DNA of 64,000 nt from JABDIY01 sp963803845. GTDB taxonomy: Bacteria; Actinomycetota; Acidimicrobiia; Acidimicrobiales; SZUA-35. Below are positions 9,284-16,784 of this stretch, piece by piece. The translations under genes and the position numbers were made by a program. The notes under the pieces were generated by a model, which saw only the letters and a list, made by a program, of their open reading frames with translations, did not search any database and was not told the DNA's origin. Position 1 is the first letter of the stretch; every line of letters begins with the position of its first letter. The stretch spans positions 2,108,001 to 2,172,000 of the forward strand of contig CAWDNZ010000005.1 in assembly GCA_963803845.1 (NCBI GenBank), written 5' to 3'.

Positions 9284-9778
9284 TTAAGGCATTGCCGGTC
9301 GGGCGGGAGGACGTGGCGTCGTACTTGTTTCGACCTTTGCGGCAAGGCGTTCCGCCAACATCTGGGTCCCGGTTGGTTTCTCGGCAGCTGAACGCCGGAT
9401 CTGCCAGAAGATGGCAATGTTCACCAGGTGGATCACTCCCAAGCTGAGGAGCAGGATGCCGAGCCGGACAACCAGGTCGTTGAAGGCGTGCACGAGGGAG
9501 TCATAGTTCGCCTGCAGACGGTAGATCATGAGTGCGTAGCCAAGGTTGAGTAGATAGAACCCCACCACGAGGAGCTTGTTCACCGCTTCGGCCACCTCGT
9601 CGCTCTCGAAGACATTGCGGAGGAAAACCCCGCCGTAGGCGCTGAGCGTCCGGGCCAGGAAAACCACCAGGGCAACGGCGATGACTGCGTAGACGAGGTA
9701 GAACCCGATGAGGGTGTTGTCGCTGACCAGGCCGGTTTCGGCAATCTGGAAACCAGTGACGGGGGTTGCGGTGAACAT
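9284..9778 (-). CDS. small integral membrane protein controlled with TetR regulator
   Basis: A 164-residue protein with about four predicted membrane helices (around 22-45, 67-85, 100-122 and a weaker one), a short cytoplasmic tail rich in Pro/Thr at the C-terminus, and conserved-looking polar residues in YALMIYRLQANYDSL. I do not recognise a named family. The ribosome site AAGGAAGGAA lies just before the ATG at 9778. Its placement before a TetR gene and behind two operators suggests that it is the main target of that regulator, perhaps a membrane or efflux accessory function (inference). Confidence 0.65.
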   Translation of the reverse strand: MFTATPVTGFQIAETGLVSDNTLIGFYLVYAVIAVALVVFLARTLSAYGGVFLRNVFESDEVAEAVNKLLVVGFYLLNLGYALMIYRLQANYDSLVHAFNDLVVRLGILLLSLGVIHLVNIAIFWQIRRSAAEKPTGTQMLAERLAAKVETSTTPRPPARPAMP

Positions 9779-9820
9779 GGCATTCCTTCCTTAGGGACTC
9801 GATTCCGAGTCGATTCCGAA

Positions 9821-9840
9821 AGTTGAGCGATCGCTCAACT
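9821..9840. promoter_or_regulatory. perfect 20-bp palindromic operator, site 1
   Basis: AGTTGAGCGATCGCTCAACT is identical to its reverse complement. The half site TTGAGC around a GATC centre is the type of element bound by TetR-family dimers. It lies 43-62 bases upstream of the membrane protein/TetR pair and about 80-100 bases before the divergent hydrolase gene, so it could control both directions. Confidence 0.75.
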
Positions 9841-9845
9841 TCTGT

Positions 9846-9863
9846 TTTGAGCATACGCTCAAA
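9846..9863. promoter_or_regulatory. palindromic operator, site 2
   Basis: TTTGAGC-ATAC-GCTCAAA repeats the half sites of the neighbouring perfect palindrome with a different 4-bp centre. The centres of the two sites are 24 bp apart, which would allow two repressor dimers on nearly the same DNA face. A further interrupted repeat (GACTCG-ATTC-CGAGTC) lies at 9796-9811, and a weaker CTTGA/TCAAG pair begins at about 9864. Confidence 0.68.
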
Positions 9864-9917
9864 CTTGAACATCAGTCAAGGGGTCAACCGTCACAGCTGC
9901 CGGTGTATACAGAAGAC

Positions 9918-10610
9918 GTGGACCCAATCACGTTCCTCACCTGGAATATGGCGATGTTGCGCCGCTCCGATTCCGCCCCGGTGCGGTGGCACCAAGAGGA
10001 CACCGAAGCCGCCTTTCGCACCGTGATGCTCGAACTGGACCCAGACATCATTCTGCTCCAGGAACTGCCGGGGCTCGTTCCTTTCGTGGAGACCCACGGC
10101 ATGGTTCGAGCCAACCCTCGAAGTCACAGCGGAAACCTGGCAACCCTGGTTCGCCACGAGCTCCTCGCCACCGAACCCATCACCACCGTGGTACCCGGCT
10201 GTGCGATCCTCACCACGTTCCATCAGTCGCTTACCATCGCGAATGTTCATCTGGCACCAGGCTCCGGAGGTGCCAGCGACCGCCTTGAGCAGTTGGCAAC
10301 CATCGTTGAGGCCAGCCCCACCGCCTGCCTCCTCATCGCCGGTGACACCAACACCCGCGTGGACGAATTGGTTTCACTGGCCGACGCCGGGCTCATTGGC
10401 CCCCCACCACCCCGCCCAACATGGGATAGCAAAAAGAACCGCTTCAACCGCGACGGGCCTCGGTTCACGGCCTACTTCACTCGTTGGTTCGCCAGCCCCG
10501 GTGTGGAAGTAGCCGATGTTCGTGTCTTGGACTCACCCCTAACAGTTGATGGACACCGTTTCCATCTGAGTGACCACTATCCGTTGATGGGTGGGGTTCA
10601 AACCGTTTGA
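9918..10610 (+). CDS. endonuclease/exonuclease/phosphatase (EEP) family protein
   Basis: About 230 residues with the full EEP signature: the opening strand FLTWNM, the metal-ligand LLQELPG, a central NVHLAPG, the Asp/Asn pair in AGDTNTR, and the C-terminal SDHYPL with the catalytic Asp-His. The family covers metal-dependent nucleases, phosphodiesterases and inositol phosphatases; the substrate is open. No signal peptide is seen. GTG at 9918 is chosen as the start because the fold begins at once; a GTG at 9903 is in frame. It diverges from the TetR/membrane-protein pair and may share the operator region. Confidence 0.78.
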   Translation: MDPITFLTWNMAMLRRSDSAPVRWHQEDTEAAFRTVMLELDPDIILLQELPGLVPFVETHGMVRANPRSHSGNLATLVRHELLATEPITTVVPGCAILTTFHQSLTIANVHLAPGSGGASDRLEQLATIVEASPTACLLIAGDTNTRVDELVSLADAGLIGPPPPRPTWDSKKNRFNRDGPRFTAYFTRWFASPGVEVADVRVLDSPLTVDGHRFHLSDHYPLMGGVQTV

Positions 10611-10622
10611 CCCAGAAAACCA

Positions 10623-10654
10623 AACGGTGCCGAACCCGAAGGTCCGGCACCGTT
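10623..10654. terminator. bidirectional hairpin terminator
   Basis: A 14-base arm AACGGTGCCGAACC and a matching arm GGTCCGGCACCGTT, with one mismatch, surround a CGAA loop. It lies between the convergent EEP and fasciclin genes, the expected place for a shared terminator. A clear T-run is missing, so it may act bidirectionally through stem strength. Confidence 0.65.
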
Positions 10655-10693
10655 CTAGCTGTACTCGGCCGCAACGGCCGGGAGGGGAGATTC

Positions 10694-11332
10694 CTAGCCG
10701 GGCAGAATCACGCTGTCGATTACGTGCACGATGCCGTTGCCAGCCATGAGGTCAACGGTGGTCACCGTTGCGCCGTCCACCATCACGCTGCCATCAACAA
10801 CCGATACTGCAATCGTGTCACCGTTTACGGTTGGGACCTCAGTGCCATCAGCGGCCACGGCGGCAGCGGAATCAACCGAGGCAGGGACCACGTGATAGGT
10901 GAGGATGTCAGCCAGGTCGGGGCTGGCGAGCAGCTCCTCCTTGGTGAGGTTGAGGTCGGTCAGCGCCTGAGCGAACGCATCGTTGGTGGGCGCAAAGACG
11001 GTGAAGGGGCCGGCGCCTTGGAGGGTTTCAACTAGGCCGGCGGCGCTGAGCGCTTCTACCAGGATACTGAAGTCCGGGGAGCTCAGCGCAATGTCAACAA
11101 CGGTGGCAGGCTCTTCGGCCATCTCGCCGTCTTCCTCGGCCATCTCGTCGTCGCTGGCCTCCTCAACGACCTCGGGGGTCTCCTCGACGACCTCCGGAGT
11201 TTCCTCAACGACCTCTGGGGTCTCCTCAACGGAACCGTCGACAGCGGAATCGGCTTCGTCGGATCCACAAGCGGCGGCGACGAGCCCGAAGGCCACAAAC
11301 AGGGACATCGCGATACGGGTGTTCTTTTTCAT
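10694..11332 (-). CDS. fasciclin-domain lipoprotein
   Basis: A 212-residue exported lipoprotein. The signal peptide has a KK start, a hydrophobic core and a lipobox ending AAACG, so Cys near residue 22 would be lipidated. An acidic spacer contains the heptapeptide EETPEVV three times in tandem, followed by more Glu/Asp. The rest is one fasciclin (FAS1) domain with the GPFTVFAPTNDAF and ILTYHVVPA boxes and an NGIVHVIDSVILP end. FAS1 domains mediate adhesion at the cell surface. An AGGAGAG ribosome site supports the ATG at 11332 over a TTG four codons upstream. Confidence 0.88.
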   Translation of the reverse strand: MKKNTRIAMSLFVAFGLVAAACGSDEADSAVDGSVEETPEVVEETPEVVEETPEVVEEASDDEMAEEDGEMAEEPATVVDIALSSPDFSILVEALSAAGLVETLQGAGPFTVFAPTNDAFAQALTDLNLTKEELLASPDLADILTYHVVPASVDSAAAVAADGTEVPTVNGDTIAVSVVDGSVMVDGATVTTVDLMAGNGIVHVIDSVILPG

Positions 11333-11507
11333 TTCTCTCCTCAAAGTAGGGGTAGTTGTAGGGGGTATGCCGCCACTGTCGTCAGCAGCTCAAGCTCTGG
11401 ATGCGAACCGGATCATGACAAACGGCACGTTTAGTGTTAAAAGAGCGGTTGAGCAGGGGAACGTCAGAGATTCAAGAACGAAAAAACCTTGCCGCAGATC
11501 GATTTCA

Positions 11508-11560
11508 AGGCGTTGTGGCATTAAGCCCTAATCATCAACGCCTACTCAAGTGAAGGAGGA
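11508..11560 (+). promoter_or_regulatory. structured 5' leader of the HD-GYP gene
   Basis: AGGCGTTG (11508-11515) and CAACGCCT (11536-11543) form a perfect 8-bp stem with a 20-base loop. A strong ribosome-binding sequence AAGGAGGA (11553-11560) follows, but it lies 21 bases from the only ATG that fits the gene. No standard start codon sits at normal spacing in frame. This may be a structured leader; no known riboswitch class is recognised. Confidence 0.35.
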
Positions 11561-11581
11561 TTTCGGTCGACGAAATCCCTG

Positions 11582-14095
11582 ATGGAAACGGATCTTCAGG
11601 CGACAGGCGACAGTACGGTCGCGCCGTCCGGGCCCACACAGATGGATCCCGCGTTGCGGTGGGAACCGCGTCGGACCACCGCTCGACTTCTCCGCATCGC
11701 CTCGTTTGTTCTTCCCGTGGGCTTGTCCGTCTGCTTTGCACTCCTGCTGATCCGGGTTCTCCCGGCGCCAGCGAACCCTGGCGAAACGGCCGGCTGGTGG
11801 GCCACACTCGGCATCACCGTGATCCTCTTTGCCATTGGCAGCGAGCGGATCTTCCGCAGACTTCTCCCGATCGCTGCCGTTCTGGATATGACCCTGTCGT
11901 TTCCCGACCAAGCCCCCTCCCGATTCGCCACGGCCCTGCGTTCCCCATCTTTGCGAGCCCTGCAACGCAGCATTGAAGACCAGACCATCGACGATCAGGA
12001 AACGCCCACCGAAGCAGCCGCCAAGCTTCTCGGAATGGCCAATGCGCTCTCCAGTCATGATCGAGCCACGCGGGGCCACACCGAACGGGTGCGGGCCTAT
12101 GCGCAGCTCATCGGCGAAGAGATGGGCCTCAAGACACATGAGCTCGAAATGCTCCGCTGGTCCGCTTTGATCCACGATGTCGGCAAGCTGCGGGTTCGCC
12201 CTTCGGTTCTCAACACTGTCGGCCGACCCAGCGACACCGAGTGGAATGAGCTTGCCCAACATCCACTGCATGGCGCCGAAATGACCGAACCCTTACGACC
12301 ATGGCTGGGCGATTGGGTGAATTCAGCAGGCCAGCATCACGAGAAGTGGGATGGGAGTGGTTATCCCTACGGCCTGCGGGGCGACGAGATCTCGCTCTGC
12401 GCCAGAATTGTTTCCGTAGCTGACGCCTACGACGTGATGACGTCCATCCGTTCGTACAAGAACCCGTTCCCCGCCGCCGATGCGAGGGCGGAACTCGCTC
12501 GGTGCGCTGGGTCCCAGTTCGACCCCGACGTTGTAAAAGCGATGTTGAACGTGTCGATCGCAAAGAAGCGATTCGGTTCCTTGGCAGCGTGGATCGCCCA
12601 AATACCGATCCTGGGAGCGTCCTGGCCCAACAGCGGGATCATGGTGTCTAGCACGGTGGCCGCCGTAATTGCAGCGTTCATGTTGGCCCCGGGCGTTTTC
12701 TCACCAGAACTCATCGCGTACAGCAACCTCACCGCATCCGAGGACACCCAGCTCAGTTTTGCAGTGAACGCCCCTGGTACCGACCTCCCAGACTCTGTGG
12801 AGATACTGAAGGTCATTGGACCGGCGGCAGCAGAGTGGAACGGCAAAGAGATCGTCGTCACCCCCGAACCAAACGCCAATGGCGACGTGACCGTCCGCTA
12901 CGAAGCGTGCTGGTCCAATGGCGACTGCCTGAAGGGGGAGGCCTCTACTACGTTCACCGCCGTCAATGATGATCCGTCGGCCTCGGACGACGACGAGACC
13001 GCGACGGCGCCCGGCCCGATCACCCTCCGACCCCTCCTCAACGATTCCGATCTGGACTCCGACACACTCGCCATCGAATCTGCCAAAGTGACCAGAGGCG
13101 CTGCTGCCGTTGCGGTCGACGGCGAAGCGCTCGTGGTCACGCCTGATCATGACAAACCCCAGATCATCGCTCTTGCCTACACCATCATCGACGGCTTCGG
13201 TGGCTCCGACGTCGGCTTCGCTCGCATCACGGTGCCGGACTTCAACGCTTCACCAATTGCAGCCAACGACGTCGCCACAGTCCCAGCAACCGAGATCGTT
13301 CTGGCCGCCGTTCTGGCCAACGATTCAGATCCGTCCGAGGATGATCTTACGATCATCTCTGCCGCCATTATTGATGGCGTTGACCTCGGCCGGGTGGAGA
13401 TCAGCGGCGACAACATCGCCTTCACCGCCAACGATCGGGTGGGAATCGCCACGATCCTCTACGAGATCTCCGACGGCAATACAACAGCGAAAGCCAGGCT
13501 GGTGGTCACGATTACTCCCCCACCCCCAACCACCGCTCCGGACCGCATCGTGATTTCCGAGGACTCCGAAGGGTCGGTAAATGTGCTCACGAACGACAGC
13601 GCACCGGAATCGAAACTGGATCCTGCATCGGTCCGAATCTTGACCACTCGACTCGGAACCGCCACCGCTACTGGCAGCGGAGTGATTGCGTTCAAAGGCG
13701 ACCGCGATGCGTATGGCCTCGGGTCCGTGACCTACGAGGTCTGCAACACCTTCGGTCTATGCTCCATGGGCTTCCTCAGTGTCGAAATCACCCGGGTCAA
13801 CGACCTACCCCGGTTCTCCGCCGGGCCGTCGGTCGTTGGTACCCCCGGCGCAGCCTTCGTTCAGCAGTGGGCCACCAACCTCTCGGTCGGAGAGAGCAAC
13901 GAGCCAACGCAGTCCTTGAGCTTCACCGTCACTCCAGCCAACAGCGGCCTCTTTACCGTCCAGCCCTGGATCGATCCCAACGGAGTTCTGCGATTCACCG
14001 GCGGTGGTTCCACCGGCACCACGATCGTGACCGTTGCGGCCAGCGATGGCATCGACAGCAGCGCTCCCGCCACCTTCTCGATCACGATCCAATAG
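11582..14095 (+). CDS. HD-GYP phosphodiesterase fused to extracellular Ig/cadherin-like repeats
   Basis: An 837-residue membrane protein. Two N-terminal membrane helices (about 38-60 and 70-90) precede a complete HD-GYP domain (about 150-340): HD at residues 198-199 in IHDVGK, HHE at 252-254, and DGSGYP ending at 262, followed by VADAYDVMTS. All usual catalytic residues for cyclic di-GMP hydrolysis are present. A further membrane helix (about 352-372) leads into some 450 residues of beta-rich repeats with NDSDLDSDTL, ANDSDPSEDDL and LTNDSAPESKLD motifs, as in tandem Ig-like/cadherin-like cell-surface proteins. The repeats would face outside, the enzyme inside. HD-GYP proteins usually carry small sensor domains, so this output is uncommon. 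Start ATG 11582 is distant from the best ribosome site. Confidence 0.85.
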   Translation: METDLQATGDSTVAPSGPTQMDPALRWEPRRTTARLLRIASFVLPVGLSVCFALLLIRVLPAPANPGETAGWWATLGITVILFAIGSERIFRRLLPIAAVLDMTLSFPDQAPSRFATALRSPSLRALQRSIEDQTIDDQETPTEAAAKLLGMANALSSHDRATRGHTERVRAYAQLIGEEMGLKTHELEMLRWSALIHDVGKLRVRPSVLNTVGRPSDTEWNELAQHPLHGAEMTEPLRPWLGDWVNSAGQHHEKWDGSGYPYGLRGDEISLCARIVSVADAYDVMTSIRSYKNPFPAADARAELARCAGSQFDPDVVKAMLNVSIAKKRFGSLAAWIAQIPILGASWPNSGIMVSSTVAAVIAAFMLAPGVFSPELIAYSNLTASEDTQLSFAVNAPGTDLPDSVEILKVIGPAAAEWNGKEIVVTPEPNANGDVTVRYEACWSNGDCLKGEASTTFTAVNDDPSASDDDETATAPGPITLRPLLNDSDLDSDTLAIESAKVTRGAAAVAVDGEALVVTPDHDKPQIIALAYTIIDGFGGSDVGFARITVPDFNASPIAANDVATVPATEIVLAAVLANDSDPSEDDLTIISAAIIDGVDLGRVEISGDNIAFTANDRVGIATILYEISDGNTTAKARLVVTITPPPPTTAPDRIVISEDSEGSVNVLTNDSAPESKLDPASVRILTTRLGTATATGSGVIAFKGDRDAYGLGSVTYEVCNTFGLCSMGFLSVEITRVNDLPRFSAGPSVVGTPGAAFVQQWATNLSVGESNEPTQSLSFTVTPANSGLFTVQPWIDPNGVLRFTGGGSTGTTIVTVAASDGIDSSAPATFSITIQ

Positions 14096-14108
14096 GATCC
14101 CGACTCGT

Positions 14109-15524
14109 TCAGGTCGCCTTTGGCGCAGTCCACGCTCCTCGGAGAATGCGAGAAATCCGGAACGCTATCTTGGCCTCCTCATCCGAGGCGAACTCCGAGA
14201 CATCGGCCGCCGCAAGGATCTTCCTGCTGGAACGTACCCCGAGGTAACGCAGCGGTTCCGGTTCCCACCGGCGCGCGTTGGCACCAACCCACGGCAAGGT
14301 CACCCTCGGTGTGTCCTGGCGAGTGATGAGTTCCGCCATGGTTCGCCCGGCCAAGTTGGATGCGGCCACGCCTTCGCCCACGTACCCACCAAAGGCACCG
14401 AAACCGGAGCGTTCGTCGTAGGTCAGACCGGGAACCCAGTTCCTCGGAATAGCCAGCACGCCACCCCATCGGTGGGTGATCGGCGTGTCCGCGAGCGATG
14501 GCAAGAGATCGATGAGTGCGTCGTGAACCCGACGGTGCGAGTCGAGGTCGAACTCGGTTTTCTCCTTGATGCCGGAGGACCACAGATACGGCACGCCGGT
14601 GCCACCGAAAGCAAGGCGGTTGTCAGCGGTCCGCTGACCGTAGATCACCATGTACCGGTCGTCGGCGAAGGTGGATCGGTCCGCCAAGCCGATCTGAGCG
14701 AACGCACCTTCCGACAGCGGTTCGGTGGCAATCATGAACGAGTAGATCGGCAGAACGGTGCGCCGCTCCCCCGCCAGATCCCGGGTGTAGGCCTCGGTGG
14801 CGCGAACGATTGACTGGGCCTTCACACGGCCGCGTGCGGTTTGGACTACTCGACCCTCAACGCCGGCAACGGTGGTCTGCTCGAAGATCTTCACCCCGGC
14901 CGCTTCCACAATGGACGCAAGCCCGCGCACCAGCTTCGCCGGCTGCAGGGCTGCGGTAGCCGCGAAGAAGATCCCGGACCGAACCTCGGTGGCATGGAGC
15001 ATGTTGCGAGCTTCGTCGGCAGACAGAAGTCGGATCTCCTCCTCGGTGAAGCCTTCGCTACGGGCCTCCGTGATCTCGTCCGTCTGCCGTTTGGCCTGAG
15101 GCGCATTGCGGGCCAGGCGGATGGTGCCGCCCTTGGCAAAGTCGCAATCGATACCTTCAAGGGAGGCTACACGACCGACCTCGTCGACGGTGTCGAAGAC
15201 AGCACGGGCCTGCCGGAGAGCCTCGCCAGGGTTGCTGAGCTTGGCGTACTTGGCGAACGATCCGGCGAGCTCGCCAATGCACCAACCTCCGTTCCTTCCG
15301 GAGGCACCGAAACCGCAGTACTCCCTTTCCAGCACGGCGATCCGCAGCGATGGATCGTGCCGAATCAGGTAATAGGCCGTCCACAGACCACTGAAGCCCC
15401 CTCCGATAATCGCAACGTCAACGTCGATGTCACCAGGGAGTGGTGGCCGGGGAACCACCGGGGACACCAATTGGTCCATCCACAGAGTTGTCGCTTTTGC
15501 GACCTCCACCGCGCCTGTATTCAT
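14109..15524 (-). CDS. FAD-dependent amine/amino-acid oxidase (PuuB/OrdL-like)
   Basis: A 471-residue DAO-family oxidase. The FAD-binding Rossmann motif DVAIIGGGFSGLWTAYYL lies at about 36-53, followed by GASGRNGGWC, typical of gamma-glutamylputrescine oxidase and sarcosine-oxidase relatives. The C-terminus has the FAD-contact segment GFGAFGGYVGEGVAASNLAG. Such enzymes oxidise primary or secondary amines to aldehydes with release of ammonia and H2O2. It is followed closely (13 bases to the upstream gene) by a class III aminotransferase on the same strand, and lies near agmatinase and Pot transporter genes, so a polyamine substrate is likely (inference). No glutamylputrescine synthetase is seen nearby. 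Confidence 0.8.
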   Translation of the reverse strand: MNTGAVEVAKATTLWMDQLVSPVVPRPPLPGDIDVDVAIIGGGFSGLWTAYYLIRHDPSLRIAVLEREYCGFGASGRNGGWCIGELAGSFAKYAKLSNPGEALRQARAVFDTVDEVGRVASLEGIDCDFAKGGTIRLARNAPQAKRQTDEITEARSEGFTEEEIRLLSADEARNMLHATEVRSGIFFAATAALQPAKLVRGLASIVEAAGVKIFEQTTVAGVEGRVVQTARGRVKAQSIVRATEAYTRDLAGERRTVLPIYSFMIATEPLSEGAFAQIGLADRSTFADDRYMVIYGQRTADNRLAFGGTGVPYLWSSGIKEKTEFDLDSHRRVHDALIDLLPSLADTPITHRWGGVLAIPRNWVPGLTYDERSGFGAFGGYVGEGVAASNLAGRTMAELITRQDTPRVTLPWVGANARRWEPEPLRYLGVRSSRKILAAADVSEFASDEEAKIAFRISRILRGAWTAPKAT

Positions 15525-15537
15525 GCTGATTCTGCGA

Positions 15538-16752
15538 TCATTTGTTGAGCGAATCAGCCATGACGTCGATCATCTTCCCGATCTCCTCGTCGGTGGAGGT
15601 GAGCGGTGGACAGAACGCCACCGCATCAAGAATCGGCCGAACGACAACACCCCGGTCCAGCATTCGGACTCGCACCTCTGCCGCTTCGTAGGGCAGCTTG
15701 GCAGCCCAGATACCTCCGACGCCCCGGTAACCCAGGATTGCACCATCTGCCACCAGGGACTCAAAGCCCGATTTGAACAGCTCGCCAATGTGGGTGGCGC
15801 GCTCGACCAGCCCCCACTCCTCGATCAATTCGATGTTCTTGAGGCCGGCGACGCATGCGGCGGGGTGCCCGGAATACGTGTAGCCGTGCCGCAGCATTGC
15901 ACCCATACCCTCGAGGGTGGCCGACACCTCCGGACCCATGGCTACACCAGACAAAGGTTGATAGCCGGACGACACCCCCTTGGCGAAGGTGAACATGTCC
16001 GGCGTGACCCCGTAGGTCTGAGACCCGAACCAGTTGCCCGTTCGAGCAAATCCCGAAATGACCTCGTCGAAACAGAGAATCGCGCCGTGCTTTGTGCAAA
16101 GTCTGCGCAGGCCTTCGAGATACCCCTCCGGCGGCGGGAACACGCCGCCGGCACCTTGGATCGGCTCGGTGATCACTCCGGCAATCCGATCGCCGTGCTC
16201 GGCAAAGACACGGGCGGCGTCTTCGATGTCGTCGGGGTCAACTTCGATGAAGTGCGGCACCAGATCTCCCCAGCCCACCCGGTTGCTCTCGATGCCCTGA
16301 GCACTTGTGCCGCCAACATTTGTGCCGTGGTAGCCCCGGGTTCTGCGGATCACGATCTGCTTGTCTTCATGACCGCGGACGCGCTGCACCAGACGAATCA
16401 GCTTGAAGGCCGTGTCGATGGCCTCGGACCCCGAGCAGGCCAGGAAGACCCTGCCCGTGTCATACGGTGAGCGGGCAATAATTGCGTCAGCGACGTCGAT
16501 GGCCGGCTGGTTGATGAACGGATCGAACAGGTGGTAGGCATCGGTCACCATGAGTTGCTTGGTGATCGCCTCCACCATCTCGGTTCGGCCATGGCCGACC
16601 TGGCAGTACCAGAGGCTGGCCATCCCATCCAGATACTTCTTTCCATTGGCATCCCAGAGTGTGGATCCCTCGGCCTTCACTACTTTTATGAACTGATCGT
16701 GGGGCTTCGCTGGGTCAGAAAAAGGTTGTAACAGGGCGCCTGAGATAGCCAT
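15538..16752 (-). CDS. class III aminotransferase, probable putrescine/omega-amine transaminase
   Basis: A PLP enzyme of about 404 residues. It has the phosphate-binding GSEA at about 108-111, the cofactor-ring-stacking YHGTN near 141, Asp229 in FDEVISGF and the PLP lysine at about 258 in TFAKGVSSGYQPL. The N-terminal DGMASLWYCQVGHG segment resembles omega-amine and putrescine:pyruvate transaminases rather than acetylornithine aminotransferase. It could convert putrescine to 4-aminobutanal, or serve succinylornithine in the arginine pathway 15 kb away. The start MAISGALL is chosen; an ATG five codons upstream is possible. Confidence 0.82.
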   Translation of the reverse strand: MAISGALLQPFSDPAKPHDQFIKVVKAEGSTLWDANGKKYLDGMASLWYCQVGHGRTEMVEAITKQLMVTDAYHLFDPFINQPAIDVADAIIARSPYDTGRVFLACSGSEAIDTAFKLIRLVQRVRGHEDKQIVIRRTRGYHGTNVGGTSAQGIESNRVGWGDLVPHFIEVDPDDIEDAARVFAEHGDRIAGVITEPIQGAGGVFPPPEGYLEGLRRLCTKHGAILCFDEVISGFARTGNWFGSQTYGVTPDMFTFAKGVSSGYQPLSGVAMGPEVSATLEGMGAMLRHGYTYSGHPAACVAGLKNIELIEEWGLVERATHIGELFKSGFESLVADGAILGYRGVGGIWAAKLPYEAAEVRVRMLDRGVVVRPILDAVAFCPPLTSTDEEIGKMIDVMADSLNK

Positions 16753-16784
16753 GTCCAGACAATACATCCTCAACCAATGCACCA

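Noticed and set aside
15538..16752. Assigning the class III aminotransferase as AstC
   Set aside because: Its N-terminal and substrate-loop motifs look more like omega-amine/putrescine transaminases and it pairs with an amine oxidase; the AST role stays only a possibility.
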